A stretch of DNA of 64,000 bases from an uncultured Campylobacter sp. (GCF_938045345.1 NZ_CALIMS010000053.1:8734-72733); one strand, 5' to 3'. Shown: positions 8,430-17,823, counted from the first letter of the stretch. The notes: generated from the letters alone by a model not told the origin. Made by a program: numbers and translations.

Positions 8430-9524
8430 TTACTTGAAAAAATTCTTGATTTTATCGAGTATCCCCTCGTCGTCTCCGCCCTTACTGCCGAAGCTTTCTT
8501 GAAGCTCGCGCAAAAGCGCCTCTTGCTTCTCGTTCAATTTTTTAGGCGTCTGGACGTTTACCTGTACGATCAGATCGCCGTTTTTCTTGGTGCGGATATT
8601 CGGCACGCCCTCGCCGTAGATCGTGAAGCGCTGCTTGTCCTTCGTGCCTACTTTGAGTTTCAGCTCTGCCTTGCCGCGCGGCGTCGGCACCTCGATGCTC
8701 TCGCCCAAGATCGCCTGCGTGAAAAACACCGGCACCTCGATATACAGGTCGTCTCCGTCGCGCAGGAAGTGGCTGTCCTCCTTCACGCGCACTATCACGT
8801 ACAGATCCCCGATCTCGCCGGTTTTGGAGACGTTGCCTTTGCCGCTTAGGCGCACGCGCTGTCCGTCGTCGATGCCTGCAGGAATGTCAAATTTAAGACT
8901 CACGTCCTCCTCGGTAAAGCCCTTGCCGCCGCAATCCTTGCACCTATCTTTTACGATCTCGCCCGTGCCACCGCATTCGGAGCAGCTTTGGATGAAGCTC
9001 ATATATCCGCGCCTGACCGCGACGCGCCCAGTGCCGCCGCAAGCGGAGCAGGTATGCTTCTTTTTATCCTTCGAGCCGGTGGCGTCGCAGGTGGAGCACG
9101 GCTTTTTGATCTTGTATTTTATCTCCTTGTGAACGCCTTCCAAAGCCTCTTTAAATTCCAGCGTTACGGCTAGCTCGGTATCTATGCCGTATGGATCGCT
9201 AGGACGAGCCGAGCGACCGCCGCCGCCGAATGCCTGCTCGAAAAAATCGCCGAAAATAGAGCCGAAGTCAAATCCTCCGCCGCCCGCGCCGCCGTATGCG
9301 CCGCTGATGCCCTCTTTGCCGTAGCGATCATACATCCTGCGCTTTTGATCGTCGCTTAAAATTTGATACGCTTCGTTGATCTTTTTAAATTTCTCCTCCG
9401 ATTCCTTGTCGCCTTGGTTTCGGTCGGGATGGAATTGCAAAGCGAGCTTTCGAAACGCCTTTTTTATCGTCTCGGCGTCGGCATCGCGCGCCACGCCTAA
9501 AATTTCATAATAGTCTTCTTCCAC
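8430..9524 (-). CDS. dnaJ: Chaperone protein DnaJ
   Basis: DnaJ is the Hsp40 co-chaperone that stimulates DnaK ATPase and delivers unfolded proteins in the cytoplasm. All domains are visible in this 364-residue protein: the J domain with HPD (about residues 33-35), the Gly/Phe-rich linker, four CxxCxGxG-type zinc modules (CSTCDATG, CSACGGTG, CSECGGTG, CKDCGGKG) and the C-terminal substrate domain. The first zinc module has D where G is usual. The start is GTG 9524 with AAGGAG upstream. It diverges from racR, as in C. jejuni. No CIRCE-type element is visible. Confidence 0.97.
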   Translation of the reverse strand: MEEDYYEILGVARDADAETIKKAFRKLALQFHPDRNQGDKESEEKFKKINEAYQILSDDQKRRMYDRYGKEGISGAYGGAGGGGFDFGSIFGDFFEQAFGGGGRSARPSDPYGIDTELAVTLEFKEALEGVHKEIKYKIKKPCSTCDATGSKDKKKHTCSACGGTGRVAVRRGYMSFIQSCSECGGTGEIVKDRCKDCGGKGFTEEDVSLKFDIPAGIDDGQRVRLSGKGNVSKTGEIGDLYVIVRVKEDSHFLRDGDDLYIEVPVFFTQAILGESIEVPTPRGKAELKLKVGTKDKQRFTIYGEGVPNIRTKKNGDLIVQVNVQTPKKLNEKQEALLRELQESFGSKGGDDEGILDKIKNFFK

Positions 9525-9581
9525 GAAATTCTCCTTGAACTATACAAAAGGGGCAATTTTATCTAAATTTAATAAAACGCA

Positions 9582-9611
9582 AGTTAAGACTTAACTATTT
9601 TTATGTATAAT
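9582..9611 (+). promoter_or_regulatory. racR promoter with upstream inverted repeat
   Basis: A TATAAT box at 9606-9611 is preceded by TATG, an extended -10 arrangement, and lies 43 bases before the racR ATG at 9654. Just upstream, 9582-9596 forms the inverted repeat AGTTAAG-A-CTTAACT, which covers the -15 to -30 region. It is a candidate operator for RacR itself or another regulator; the binder is inferred. Confidence 0.55.
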
Positions 9612-9653
9612 GCAATATTTAAAATTTCAAATCAACGATGCAAAGGATAAAAA

Positions 9654-10325
9654 ATGATAAACGTATTGATGATAGAAGACGACAGCGAGTTCGCACAGCT
9701 TCTAACCGAATATCTGGCCAAATTTAACATCCAAGTTACAAACTTCGAAGACCCGTATCTGGGCATTAGCGCAGGGATCAAAAACTACGATCTGCTAATT
9801 TTAGATCTTACGCTTCCTGGGATGGACGGACTTGAAGTCTGCAAAGAGATCCGCGAGAAATACGACATTCCGATCATCATCAGCTCGGCTAGAAGCGACG
9901 TGAGCGATCGCGTCGTAGGCCTTCAGATCGGCGCGGACGATTACCTGCCGAAGCCTTATGATCCAAAAGAGATGCACGCGCGCATTATGAGCTTAATTCG
10001 TCGCTATAAAAAAGCCAGCGAAAAGGAAGAAACCGCCACAGATAGCGTATTTCGCATCGACGACAAGCGCCATGAAATTTACTTCGGCGAGGAGTCGCTC
10101 GTGCTAACGCCTGCGGAGTATGAAATTTTAGAATACCTAATCAAGCAGCATAGTTTTTCGGTATCTCGCGAGCAGCTCGTATATCACTGCAAGAGCCTAA
10201 AGGACAAGGATTCAAAGAGCCTAGATGTTATCATCGGACGCCTACGCACCAAAATCGGCGACAGCTCCAAAGCGCCTAAGCATATCTTTTCGGTTCGCGG
10301 TATCGGCTACAAGCTCATAGGATGA
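9654..10325 (+). CDS. racR: OmpR-family response regulator RacR
   Basis: This 223-residue protein has a receiver domain with Asp9, Asp10, the phospho-acceptor Asp51 (LILDLTLPG) and Lys100 (YLPKPYDP), followed by a winged-helix DNA-binding domain (LTPAEYEILEYL and a C-terminal VRGIGYKL). Phosphorylated by RacS, it should control transcription. The gene symbol rests on order: dnaJ divergent, racS overlapping by 4 bases and recR next, as in C. jejuni Cj1260c-Cj1263, where RacRS is known for temperature-dependent growth and respiratory gene control. Start ATG 9654 has AAAGGA upstream. Confidence 0.93.
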   Translation: MINVLMIEDDSEFAQLLTEYLAKFNIQVTNFEDPYLGISAGIKNYDLLILDLTLPGMDGLEVCKEIREKYDIPIIISSARSDVSDRVVGLQIGADDYLPKPYDPKEMHARIMSLIRRYKKASEKEETATDSVFRIDDKRHEIYFGEESLVLTPAEYEILEYLIKQHSFSVSREQLVYHCKSLKDKDSKSLDVIIGRLRTKIGDSSKAPKHIFSVRGIGYKLIG

Positions 10326-11563
10326 AGCACTCATTAATCACCAAAATTTCGGTTTTTTTTGTAATCGCGATCATCTTAGTCTGCGTGCTTTTCATCACGT
10401 TCGCACGGATGCAGATGAATAGAGCTCTAGGTAGCATGCAGGCTAATCAAATAAACGCGGTCAATAATCTACTTGAGCTATACAAGCGTAATGCCCCTCC
10501 CAGCGATATTGAGCGCTACTTCTCCAGCTATGGCTTGGAGCTTGTAAAAGATAAAAATATCATCCAAAACATCATCACGAGTGGTAAAATTTTTTTCGTC
10601 CAAGACACTTCTATCGGCGAGTTTAGTTCGGTTGAGTATAATAATTCACTGTTTTTAAATATCAAAAACAACTCTTTCGTCGTGGTTTTCGAAAGCCTTG
10701 GCACGAAGAATTTAAACGATCCGCTTTGGGTCGGATTTTTGCTTACGATGGCGGTTTTGATCTCGCTTTATTTATCGATCGTGCGAAGTTTTACGCCGCT
10801 AAAAAAACTAAGCAAAAATATCAAAAAATTCGCCCAGGGCAACTTGGACGTAAATTTAGCCGCCACGCACAGCGAAGACGAGATTGGGCAGGTCGCACAG
10901 GAATTTAACAATGCGATTGCTAAAATTCAAGAGCTAATCCGCTCGCGCCAGCTATTTTTACGCACCATCATGCATGAGCTTAAAACCCCGATCGGCAAGG
11001 GCAGGCTAATCACCGAAATGCTTGAGGACGAAACACAAAAAGAGCGGCTCGTCAATGTCTTCGAGCGGCTTGAAATTTTAATCAACGAGTTTGCAAAAAT
11101 CGAGCAACTGCTCTCAAAAAGCTACTCGCTCAACTATCAGGATTATCATTTCAGCCTCATTTTAGAGCAGGTCAAAGATATGTCGATGCTCGATAATTGG
11201 GATGAGCTTATCAGCACGGATATCGAGTGCGATGCGGTGATAAACGTGGATTTCGGGCTATTTGCACTGGCGATTAAAAATTTAATCGATAACGCCCTAA
11301 AATACTCCAGCGATAAAAAAGTTCGCATCATCTGCGACGAAAATAAAGTAAGTGTCGCCAACCGCGGCGCGGCGCTTGCAAAATCATTCGAGCACTACAA
11401 GCAGGCCTTTATCAGAAATAAAGACGAGAAAGCCACCGGCATGGGGCTTGGGCTTTACATCATCGATAAAATTTGCGAGCTGCATAAATTCCGCTTCGAG
11501 TACAATTACAGCGACGGCACACACTACTTCTCGATCGTCTTTTCGCCAAAGGGCGCCATATGA
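10322..11563 (+). CDS. racS: Sensor histidine kinase RacS
   Basis: This 413-residue inner-membrane kinase has transmembrane segments at about residues 8-28 and 135-155 flanking a periplasmic sensor of about 100 residues, then a HAMP linker. The phospho-acceptor His218 lies in IMHELKTPIG, and the ATP-binding boxes are IKNLIDNALKYSS and ATGMGLGLYI. It would phosphorylate RacR. The start ATGA overlaps the racR stop, implying translational coupling, and the recR start overlaps its own end. An eight-T run at 10353-10360 encodes part of the first membrane segment. Confidence 0.93.
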   Translation: MKHSLITKISVFFVIAIILVCVLFITFARMQMNRALGSMQANQINAVNNLLELYKRNAPPSDIERYFSSYGLELVKDKNIIQNIITSGKIFFVQDTSIGEFSSVEYNNSLFLNIKNNSFVVVFESLGTKNLNDPLWVGFLLTMAVLISLYLSIVRSFTPLKKLSKNIKKFAQGNLDVNLAATHSEDEIGQVAQEFNNAIAKIQELIRSRQLFLRTIMHELKTPIGKGRLITEMLEDETQKERLVNVFERLEILINEFAKIEQLLSKSYSLNYQDYHFSLILEQVKDMSMLDNWDELISTDIECDAVINVDFGLFALAIKNLIDNALKYSSDKKVRIICDENKVSVANRGAALAKSFEHYKQAFIRNKDEKATGMGLGLYIIDKICELHKFRFEYNYSDGTHYFSIVFSPKGAI

Positions 11564-12129
11564 GCGGCGGAGATAGGTTCGAAGAGCTCGTTGCAAGCTT
11601 TGAAAAGCTTCCCGGCGTGGGCAAAAAGTCCGCCCTGCGCTTTGCGTACTACGTAAGCGTGCAAAATTCCTTCCTAGGGCTAAATTTAGCGCACAATATC
11701 GAAGAGGCGGTGCGCGGACTGCACAGATGCCGCATCTGCGGTGCGGTATGCGAGGGCGAGATCTGCGAATATTGCGCTGACGATGAGCGCGAAAGCGATA
11801 AAATTTGCATCGTCGAAAACCCAAAAGATATCTTTATTTTAGAGAGCAATAAAATTTACAACGGTCGCTACTTCGTGCTAGACGCCGCTGACGAAGATAA
11901 AATCGCGGCGCTGCGCGAGATGGTGAGCCAAAACGGCGCGAGCGAGCTGATTTTTGCGCTGACGCCCAGCATCAACTCCGACGGGATCATGCTTTACGTC
12001 GAGGATAAGCTCGCGGATCTAAGCTTGAAATTTACCAAGCTCGCTCAAGGCGTACCTACGGGCGTGAGCCTAGATAACGTCGATATGCTCTCGCTAATAA
12101 AGGCAATCAACGGGCGCACCGAAATTTAA
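11560..12129 (+). CDS. recR: Recombination mediator protein RecR
   Basis: RecR works in the RecFOR pathway, helping load RecA at gaps in single-stranded DNA. The 189-residue protein shows the helix-hairpin-helix FEKLPGVGKKSALRF, the four-cysteine zinc finger (Cys57, Cys60, Cys69, Cys72) and a Toprim-like core (KICIVENPKDIFILE). It is about ten residues shorter than the usual 198-200. The start ATG 11560 overlaps the racS stop by four bases, so it is the third gene of the racRS unit. Confidence 0.95.
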   Translation: MSGGDRFEELVASFEKLPGVGKKSALRFAYYVSVQNSFLGLNLAHNIEEAVRGLHRCRICGAVCEGEICEYCADDERESDKICIVENPKDIFILESNKIYNGRYFVLDAADEDKIAALREMVSQNGASELIFALTPSINSDGIMLYVEDKLADLSLKFTKLAQGVPTGVSLDNVDMLSLIKAINGRTEI

Positions 12130-12647
12130 AATTCCGACGAAATTTTAAATTTATGCGGATAAAGATATCGGCTAAATTTAAAACATAAAGCAGCGAATAG
12201 ATTTAGCCGCAAAGCCCAAGCGGCGAAATTTGGGGCGTTAAATTTAAATAGTGGACGTGCGATGAACGCGATGAAATTTATTAAAATTTACGCGGCTTCG
12301 GCGCGCGAAGCGATGCGGCAGGCACGGCGACAAACGGCACCTCGCTAGCCGCGAGGTTTTAACGGCGAGTTTGAGCCGTAAAATTTAAGCGCCCCGTTTC
12401 GAAGCGAAGTTTCGGACGCGGAATTTAGAGCGCTCAAATTTTAAAAGGCGAAATTTTAAGCAGCAAATTTCGGGCGCTAAATTTTAAAAGCGGATTTGGA
12501 AGTAGCAGACGGGGTTGCGCGATGCGGCGAGCTCGTAAAATTTAAAGGCGAATTTCAAGGCGCGGAATGGTTTAAATTTTTAAATTTCGCCGGCGCGGGA
12601 TTTAAAAATTTAAACGTAATTATCTATTATATTATTTAAGGAAAAAG
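12130..12647. other. Non-coding gap rich in AAATTT strings
   Basis: The 518-base gap before murC is packed with GAAATTT/AAATTTTAAA strings spaced by GC-rich segments, much like 1-600 and 58356-58830. A short open frame at 12262-12348 has no ribosome-binding site and is ignored. AT-rich TATTATATTATTT just before murC probably contains its -10 region. Confidence 0.5.
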
Positions 12648-13955
12648 GTGAAAAAGGTTCATTTTATCGGCATCGGCGGCATAGGAATATCGGCATTAGC
12701 GAGATTTTTACACGAGAAAAATTTTATCATCTCAGGTTCGGATATCAAAGAGAGCGAGACGACCTACAAGCTAAGAGCGGACGGCATGGAGATCATCACG
12801 CCGCACGACGCTTCGGCGATCAAGGATCAGGAGATCGTCATCTACTCCGCCGCGATCAAAGAGGACAACGTCGAGCTGCAAGCCGCGCGCAAAAAAGGGA
12901 TCGTCTGCCTCTCGCGTAAGGAGGCCCTGCCCTTCGTGCTAAAAGACAAGCGCGTCTTCGCAGTCGCCGGCGCGCACGGCAAAAGCACCACGAGCGCGAT
13001 AACCTCGGCGCTAATAGACGGCTCGGTTATCATCGGCGCGATCTCCAAGCAGTTCGGCTCGAATATGAAATATGAAAACAGCGAAAACATCATCTTTGAA
13101 GCCGACGAGAGCGATTCTAGCTTTTTAAATTCCAACCCCTACGTTGCGGTCGTGACCAACGCTGAGCCCGAGCATATGGATCATTACGACAACGATTTGG
13201 ATAAATTTCACGCGGCGTATCGCGGCTTTTTGGAGCGCGCCAAGATCCGCGTGATAAACGCCGAGGATGAGTTTTTAAGCTCGATAAAGCTCGGCTGTAT
13301 CAAGCTCTTTCCTTCACGCGACATAACGGATCTGAAGGTGCTGCTGCGCGATCATCAGCCGTTTATGAGCTTTAATCTTAAAGAGCTCGGGCGCTTCGAG
13401 GTTTACGGGCTCGGAAGACACATCGCGATTGACGCGTCGCTAGCGATCCTAGCCGCGGCGTGCGAGACGGGACTAGAGCAGATCCGTAAAAATTTGCTAA
13501 ATTACAAAGGCATAAAAAAGCGCTTCGACATCCTGTGCGCCACCCCGAGCTTCGTGCTCATCGACGACTACGGTCACCATCCCACCGAGATCAGAGCGAC
13601 GCTGCAAAGCGCGCGCGAATACGCTAGCCTGCTAGGTCTTAGCAAGATCACGGCGATCTTTCAGCCGCACCGATTCAGCAGGCTCAAGGCGAATTTAAAC
13701 GCCTTTAAAGAATGCTTTGCGGGCGTGGAGGAGTTAGTCGTACTGCCCGTTTACGCTGCGGGCGAGCCTAGTAACGGCATCGATCTAAAAGAGGAGTTTA
13801 AGGGACTGGGCGCGCTATTTACCGAGCGAGTCTTTAGAAACGGCGAGAAAATAGAATTTAGCGATATTTTCGGCGTCCGCCACATCATAAACGACGGGCT
13901 CGTGATCGGATTTGGCGCAGGCGACATCACCTATCAGCTGCGCGGAGAATTTTAA
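12648..13955 (+). CDS. murC: UDP-N-acetylmuramate--L-alanine ligase
   Basis: MurC adds L-alanine to UDP-N-acetylmuramic acid with ATP, the first peptide step of cytoplasmic peptidoglycan precursor synthesis. The 435-residue protein has the N-terminal Rossmann motif HFIGIGGIGISALA, the ATP loop AGAHGKSTTSA (about residues 105-115), the metal-binding EADESDSSF and the HHPTEIRATL motif of Mur ligases. The start is GTG 12648, preceded by AAGGAAA. It heads a block with a membrane protein and mutS2, as I recall for C. jejuni Cj1054c-Cj1052c. Confidence 0.96.
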   Translation: MKKVHFIGIGGIGISALARFLHEKNFIISGSDIKESETTYKLRADGMEIITPHDASAIKDQEIVIYSAAIKEDNVELQAARKKGIVCLSRKEALPFVLKDKRVFAVAGAHGKSTTSAITSALIDGSVIIGAISKQFGSNMKYENSENIIFEADESDSSFLNSNPYVAVVTNAEPEHMDHYDNDLDKFHAAYRGFLERAKIRVINAEDEFLSSIKLGCIKLFPSRDITDLKVLLRDHQPFMSFNLKELGRFEVYGLGRHIAIDASLAILAAACETGLEQIRKNLLNYKGIKKRFDILCATPSFVLIDDYGHHPTEIRATLQSAREYASLLGLSKITAIFQPHRFSRLKANLNAFKECFAGVEELVVLPVYAAGEPSNGIDLKEEFKGLGALFTERVFRNGEKIEFSDIFGVRHIINDGLVIGFGAGDITYQLRGEF

Positions 13956-14016
13956 GCTTGAAAGCTCTCGCCGAATTTATTAGACAAACTCCGCTACGGG
14001 CGGGCAAGGATAAAAT

Positions 14017-14889
14017 TTGAGATTTTTGGTGTTTATTTTCGCGTTTTTATTTATCGCGGCGATCTTTTTCGTGCGGGACGAAATTTTAAGCAAAAGGGCT
14101 AAAATCATCGCCACGGCGCTGATTGTACTGCTGTGCGCGGGAGCGTATTTTTATGAAAGCGCGAGCGAGCGCTCCGCCAAGCTTGAGGAGGAGATGGTGT
14201 TTAAATTTAACGCAGGCGCCAGATTAAGATGCGGCGGCGCGATAAATTTCACTTCCGAAACGCGTGGCGCGGCAAATTCCTCTCCCGAAACACGCGGCGC
14301 GGATGCGAAAAATTTGGGCGTGCAAGCCGGCGAAGTAAATTTAAACGCGCAGGACAGAGCCGCTTCCGCCGCGCAAACGAACGAGCAGGCTTCAGCCGCG
14401 CAAATAAACGGCGCTGTCTCGGGCGGACAAAATTCCGCACAAAGCCCTACTTCGCAAAATTCCGCCGAGCCTGGACAAAATTTTAAATCTCAAAATTCTA
14501 CTAAAAATTTAGACGTAGCTTCACAAAATTCTACGCAGCAGAACGATACACAGAACCGCACGCCGCAAAATTCCACAGGCCAAGGAGGTACGCGAAGCTC
14601 TGCCTCACAAAATTCCGTGCAACTAGGCGACACGCAAACCTCTAATCCCCAAGGCTCCGCGCAGAATTTTAACGTAGCCGAGCAAAATTCTATGCAAGGT
14701 TCTACAGCGCAGAATTCTAAAGCTACGCAAAATTTTGCTGCAGACAAAGAACAGGCCTCCGCGCAGATCGTGACGCGAGAAAATTTCACCTACTCCTTTT
14801 CGCTGGGCGCTTTCATCGCCAAAAAAAGCGCGGGCGCGGAGTTTAGGGGCAAAACTTATAAAATCAAAGAGTGCGTTTATGATCAGTGA
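14017..14889 (+). CDS. Membrane protein with Gln/Asn/Ser-rich repeat insert
   Basis: This 290-residue protein starts at TTG 14017 with AAGGATAAAA upstream. The first 50 residues contain two hydrophobic segments (LVFIFAFLFIAAIFFV and IIATALIVLLCAGAYFY). The last 30 (FTYSFSLGAFIAKKSAGAEF to the end) look like a conserved tail. About 170 residues between them are rich in Gln, Asn, Ser, Thr and Ala, with the phrase QNS repeated more than ten times. It lies between murC and mutS2, the position of Cj1053c, and overlaps mutS2 by 11 bases. The core family is poorly characterised; the insert looks like an expanded repeat. Confidence 0.75.
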   Translation: MRFLVFIFAFLFIAAIFFVRDEILSKRAKIIATALIVLLCAGAYFYESASERSAKLEEEMVFKFNAGARLRCGGAINFTSETRGAANSSPETRGADAKNLGVQAGEVNLNAQDRAASAAQTNEQASAAQINGAVSGGQNSAQSPTSQNSAEPGQNFKSQNSTKNLDVASQNSTQQNDTQNRTPQNSTGQGGTRSSASQNSVQLGDTQTSNPQGSAQNFNVAEQNSMQGSTAQNSKATQNFAADKEQASAQIVTRENFTYSFSLGAFIAKKSAGAEFRGKTYKIKECVYDQ

Positions 14890-17086
14890 CGAACTCTTTA
14901 CGCGCCTCGATCTAGGCGAGTATCTAGCCAAATTTAAAAGCTTTTTGGCGCGCGAAAAGCCGCTGTTTTTAAGCGGCGATAGCAAGCTGAATTTTGAAAA
15001 AATTTCAGAGCTTACGAAATTTGATCTCGCGCAGTGCGAGAGCGTCGCGAACCTAGACGACGCGCTGATGCGCATCTCAAAGCATGGCGTGCTTCATATC
15101 AGCGAAATTTACGAGTTTAGCAAGATCGTCCGATATTTTCTGTACCTCAAAAAGCAGCCTTTTGAGGGCAAACTTGCCGCTTGGCTTGCCAAGATCGAAA
15201 TTCCTGCGCCTATCGCGCAATTAAAGGATTATTTCGACGATCAGGGCGGCTTTCGCGACGCGATAGACGAGCGCTTCGGCGCGCTAAACGAGGCGTTTAA
15301 GATAAAAAAGGGCGAGATCGAACAGACGCTAAAAAGGCTGATCTATTCCAAAGCCCTTTCGCCCTATCTCGCCGACACGCAGATCCACTACATAAGCGAT
15401 ACCGAGGCTCTGCTGGTGCGCGGCGGCTTTAATCACGTGCTAAAAGGCAGCGTCGTAGCGCGCTCAAGCGGAGGCTATTTTTACGTGCTTCCAGACGCGA
15501 TCGCAGCTCTGAAGTCCGCTCAAAGCGCGATTTTGGATAAAAAAGAGCAGATCGTATTCGAGCATTGCAAGCAGATTAGCGCAGTTTTTAATAAAAACTT
15601 AGCCTTTCTGAAATTTATAAACGCCGCTTTCGACGCGATTGACGCGCTGATTGCGCGCGCTGCGATGGCAAGAGCGAGCGATTACGAGTTCGTCCTGCCC
15701 GAGCCTTCGCGCGACATCGTCCTAGATAGCTTCGCCCACCCCGCGCTTAAAAATCCAAAGCGCGTGAGCGTGGAATTTAGCGGAAAAATTCTGCTCATCA
15801 CTGGCGTAAATGCGGGCGGAAAATCGATGCTTTTAAAAAGCATTCTAAGCGCGGCGCTGCTAGCCAAATACCTCCTTCCGATGCCTATTCGCGCAAGCCT
15901 CAGCCGCATCGGCACCTTTAAGGAGTTCGAGCTCATAATGGAGGATCCGCAAAACTCCAAAAACGACATCTCGACCTTTGCAGGCAGAATGGTTGCCTTT
16001 AGCAAGCTGTTCGGGCGCAAAGAGATTCTAATCGGCGTCGATGAGATCGAGCTGGGTACCGATTTTGAGGAGGCTGCAAGCCTATACGGCGCGATGATCG
16101 AGCAGCTGATGAGCGGCGACGTGAAGATGATCATCACCACGCATCACAAGCGCCTGGCGATGCTGCTTGCGAAAGATCCGCGCGTGGAGCTGCTGGCGGC
16201 ACTTTACGACGAGAAAAACAGCGCGCCGAAGTATGAGTTTTTAAAGGGCACGATCGGCAAATCCTACGCCTTTGAAACCGCGCTGCGCTACGGCATAGCG
16301 CAAAATTTGATCGCCGCGGCGCGCAAAAACTACGGCGAAAACAAAGAAAATTTAAACGAAGCGATCTCAAAAGCGATAAATTTAGAGCTTGAGCTAAAAC
16401 AAAAGCTGGCGCAGACGCAGCAAAAAGAGGAGAAGTTAGACGCGCTGAGCGAAGCGCTAAAAGATCAGCGCGAGCGTGCGCAAAGCGAGCTGAGGGCGGA
16501 GCTTTCAAGGCTGCAAAACGAATACTACCGCGCGATTTCGGAGGCCAAACGCAGCGTGAGCCTAAGCGACGTGCGCGAAAAGCAGCGCGCCATAAACCGC
16601 GCAAACGAGCTTGCACGAGCCGTGCAGCAGCCCGAACTCAGCACGCCCGAGCCGCAAAGCCTCAAGGTGGGCGATCGCGTCAAATACGGCAAGATCAAGG
16701 GCGAAATTTTATCGCTCAGCAAAACCCAGGCGCTGATGCTAAGCGACGGCATCAGGCTGCGCGTGCCGCTTAGCGAGCTAAAGCGCAGCGGTGCGACGCC
16801 CGCGTCCGTAAAAAATATCAGTATCAAGGTGCAAAAGCCCGCCTCCGCGTCGCTCGTGCTCGATCTGCACGGCTTGCGCGCCGAGGAAGCAATCAGCAGG
16901 CTTGATAAATTTATCAGCCAAAGCCTCGTGATGGGCTTTGATGAGATCATCGTCAAGCACGGCATCGGCACGGGCAAGCTCGCGTTCGCGGTCAAGGAGT
17001 TTTTAAAATCACACCCGAGCGTCAAGGGCTTTCGCGACGGCACGCCCGCAGAAGGGGGCTTCGGCTCAAAGGTCGTCTCGCTTTAG
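14879..17086 (+). CDS. mutS2: MutS2-family ATPase/endonuclease
   Basis: MutS2 proteins suppress recombination and, in some bacteria, rescue collided ribosomes. This 735-residue protein has the MutS-type clamp and ATPase with Walker A ITGVNAGGKSML (about residue 310), Walker B ILIGVDEIELGTDFEEA, the ITTHHKRLA switch, a coiled coil at about 480-570 and a C-terminal Smr domain (LDLHGLRAEEA and HGIGTGKLAFAV). The start ATG 14879 lies inside the end of the preceding membrane-protein gene, so translation is probably coupled. Confidence 0.95.
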   Translation: MISDELFTRLDLGEYLAKFKSFLAREKPLFLSGDSKLNFEKISELTKFDLAQCESVANLDDALMRISKHGVLHISEIYEFSKIVRYFLYLKKQPFEGKLAAWLAKIEIPAPIAQLKDYFDDQGGFRDAIDERFGALNEAFKIKKGEIEQTLKRLIYSKALSPYLADTQIHYISDTEALLVRGGFNHVLKGSVVARSSGGYFYVLPDAIAALKSAQSAILDKKEQIVFEHCKQISAVFNKNLAFLKFINAAFDAIDALIARAAMARASDYEFVLPEPSRDIVLDSFAHPALKNPKRVSVEFSGKILLITGVNAGGKSMLLKSILSAALLAKYLLPMPIRASLSRIGTFKEFELIMEDPQNSKNDISTFAGRMVAFSKLFGRKEILIGVDEIELGTDFEEAASLYGAMIEQLMSGDVKMIITTHHKRLAMLLAKDPRVELLAALYDEKNSAPKYEFLKGTIGKSYAFETALRYGIAQNLIAAARKNYGENKENLNEAISKAINLELELKQKLAQTQQKEEKLDALSEALKDQRERAQSELRAELSRLQNEYYRAISEAKRSVSLSDVREKQRAINRANELARAVQQPELSTPEPQSLKVGDRVKYGKIKGEILSLSKTQALMLSDGIRLRVPLSELKRSGATPASVKNISIKVQKPASASLVLDLHGLRAEEAISRLDKFISQSLVMGFDEIIVKHGIGTGKLAFAVKEFLKSHPSVKGFRDGTPAEGGFGSKVVSL

Positions 17087-17273
17087 GCTCTAGCTCAAAG
17101 GTCTTTTCGCTTCAGACGCCAGCGCGAACGATGCGGAATTCGCTCATGTCATCTATGCCTTCGCCGAGGTTTTGCAAAAGCACGGGTGTTTTTAACGTAG
17201 AATTTCGCCGCGGAATTTGTAGCTTGGCTTTTACACTAAAATTTTATGCGGCGTGAGCCGCAATTCAAATAAC

Positions 17274-17372
17274 GCGGACGTAGTCCGCACCGCTTAAAGC
17301 GTCGTCGGGGGATGGGTGGGGTTTGGGGCGGGAAGGGGAGCGACCTCGCAATTCAAGCTCCCTTCCCGCCCC
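17274..17372. repeat. GC-rich hairpin repeat element (copy A)
   Basis: It begins with the inverted repeat GCGGAC-GTA-GTCCGC (17274-17288), then GCGTCGTCGGGGG. It ends in a large hairpin at 17325-17372, whose arms read GGGGCGGGAAGGGGAGC and GCTCCCTTCCCGCCCC around a loop containing GACCTCGCAATTCAAG. The arms differ by one extra G. It is the best-preserved copy and matches 2550-2690. Confidence 0.85.
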
Positions 17373-17599
17373 AAATGCGGTACTGAGCTTAGACGCAGAA
17401 TTTTACCTTAAAATTCTGCGGCGAAATTCTAATACAGTTTTGCACAAGAGTTTTATAGTTTAGCTTTGCGATAAATTTCAGCGAGAACTTGCGCCAAATT
17501 TACACGATACAGCCGTTTTCAGTATGGCTTTGCGTTAAATTTTATAAAAATGTAGTTGCACCAGAACTTCATACGGTGTAGTCGCAATGTAAAATAAGC

Positions 17600-17685
17600 G
17601 CGGACGTAGTCCGCACCGCTAGCGTCGCGCGGGTGGGGGTTGGTAAGGGGGCGCCCCGCTAACTCTGAGCGCCGCCCCCCCTTAC
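17600..17685. repeat. GC-rich hairpin repeat element (copy B)
   Basis: It has the same GCGGAC-GTA-GTCCGC inverted repeat (17600-17614), followed by a hairpin at 17643-17685 with arms GTAAGGGGGCG and a C-rich complement ending CCTTAC. The arms have a different sequence from copy A but the same layout. A run of seven C lies in the right arm. Confidence 0.75.
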
Positions 17686-17775
17686 GGATTATGTGTAACG
17701 CATACGCCGGCTCGAATTTATAAAGATTTCACTATGTTAAATTTCAGTATTTTTAGCTCTTTGTGTATTTCTTTC

Positions 17776-17823
17776 GGGGCAGGAAAGGGAGCGACCTCGC
17801 AATCGGGGCCTCCTTCCCGCCCC
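17776..17823. repeat. GC-rich hairpin repeat element (copy C, hairpin only)
   Basis: The hairpin arms GGGGCAGGAAAGGGAGC and GGCCTCCTTCCCGCCCC surround the loop box GACCTCGCAAT, as in copy A. The leading GTAGTCC inverted repeat is missing, so this is a partial copy. Confidence 0.75.

Noticed and set aside
11384..11824. Minus-strand open frame of 146 codons across the end of racS and start of recR
   Set aside because: A shadow of two certain + strand genes; Arg-rich composition is typical of antisense frames in GC-rich DNA.
12262..12348. Short open frame MNAMKFIKIYAASAREAMRQ
   Set aside because: It looks slightly like an FlhF N-terminus, but it stops after 28 codons, has no ribosome-binding site and nothing FlhF-like follows.
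17671..17681. Run of seven C as a contingency tract
   Set aside because: It is intergenic, inside a hairpin arm, not in a gene or close to a start.
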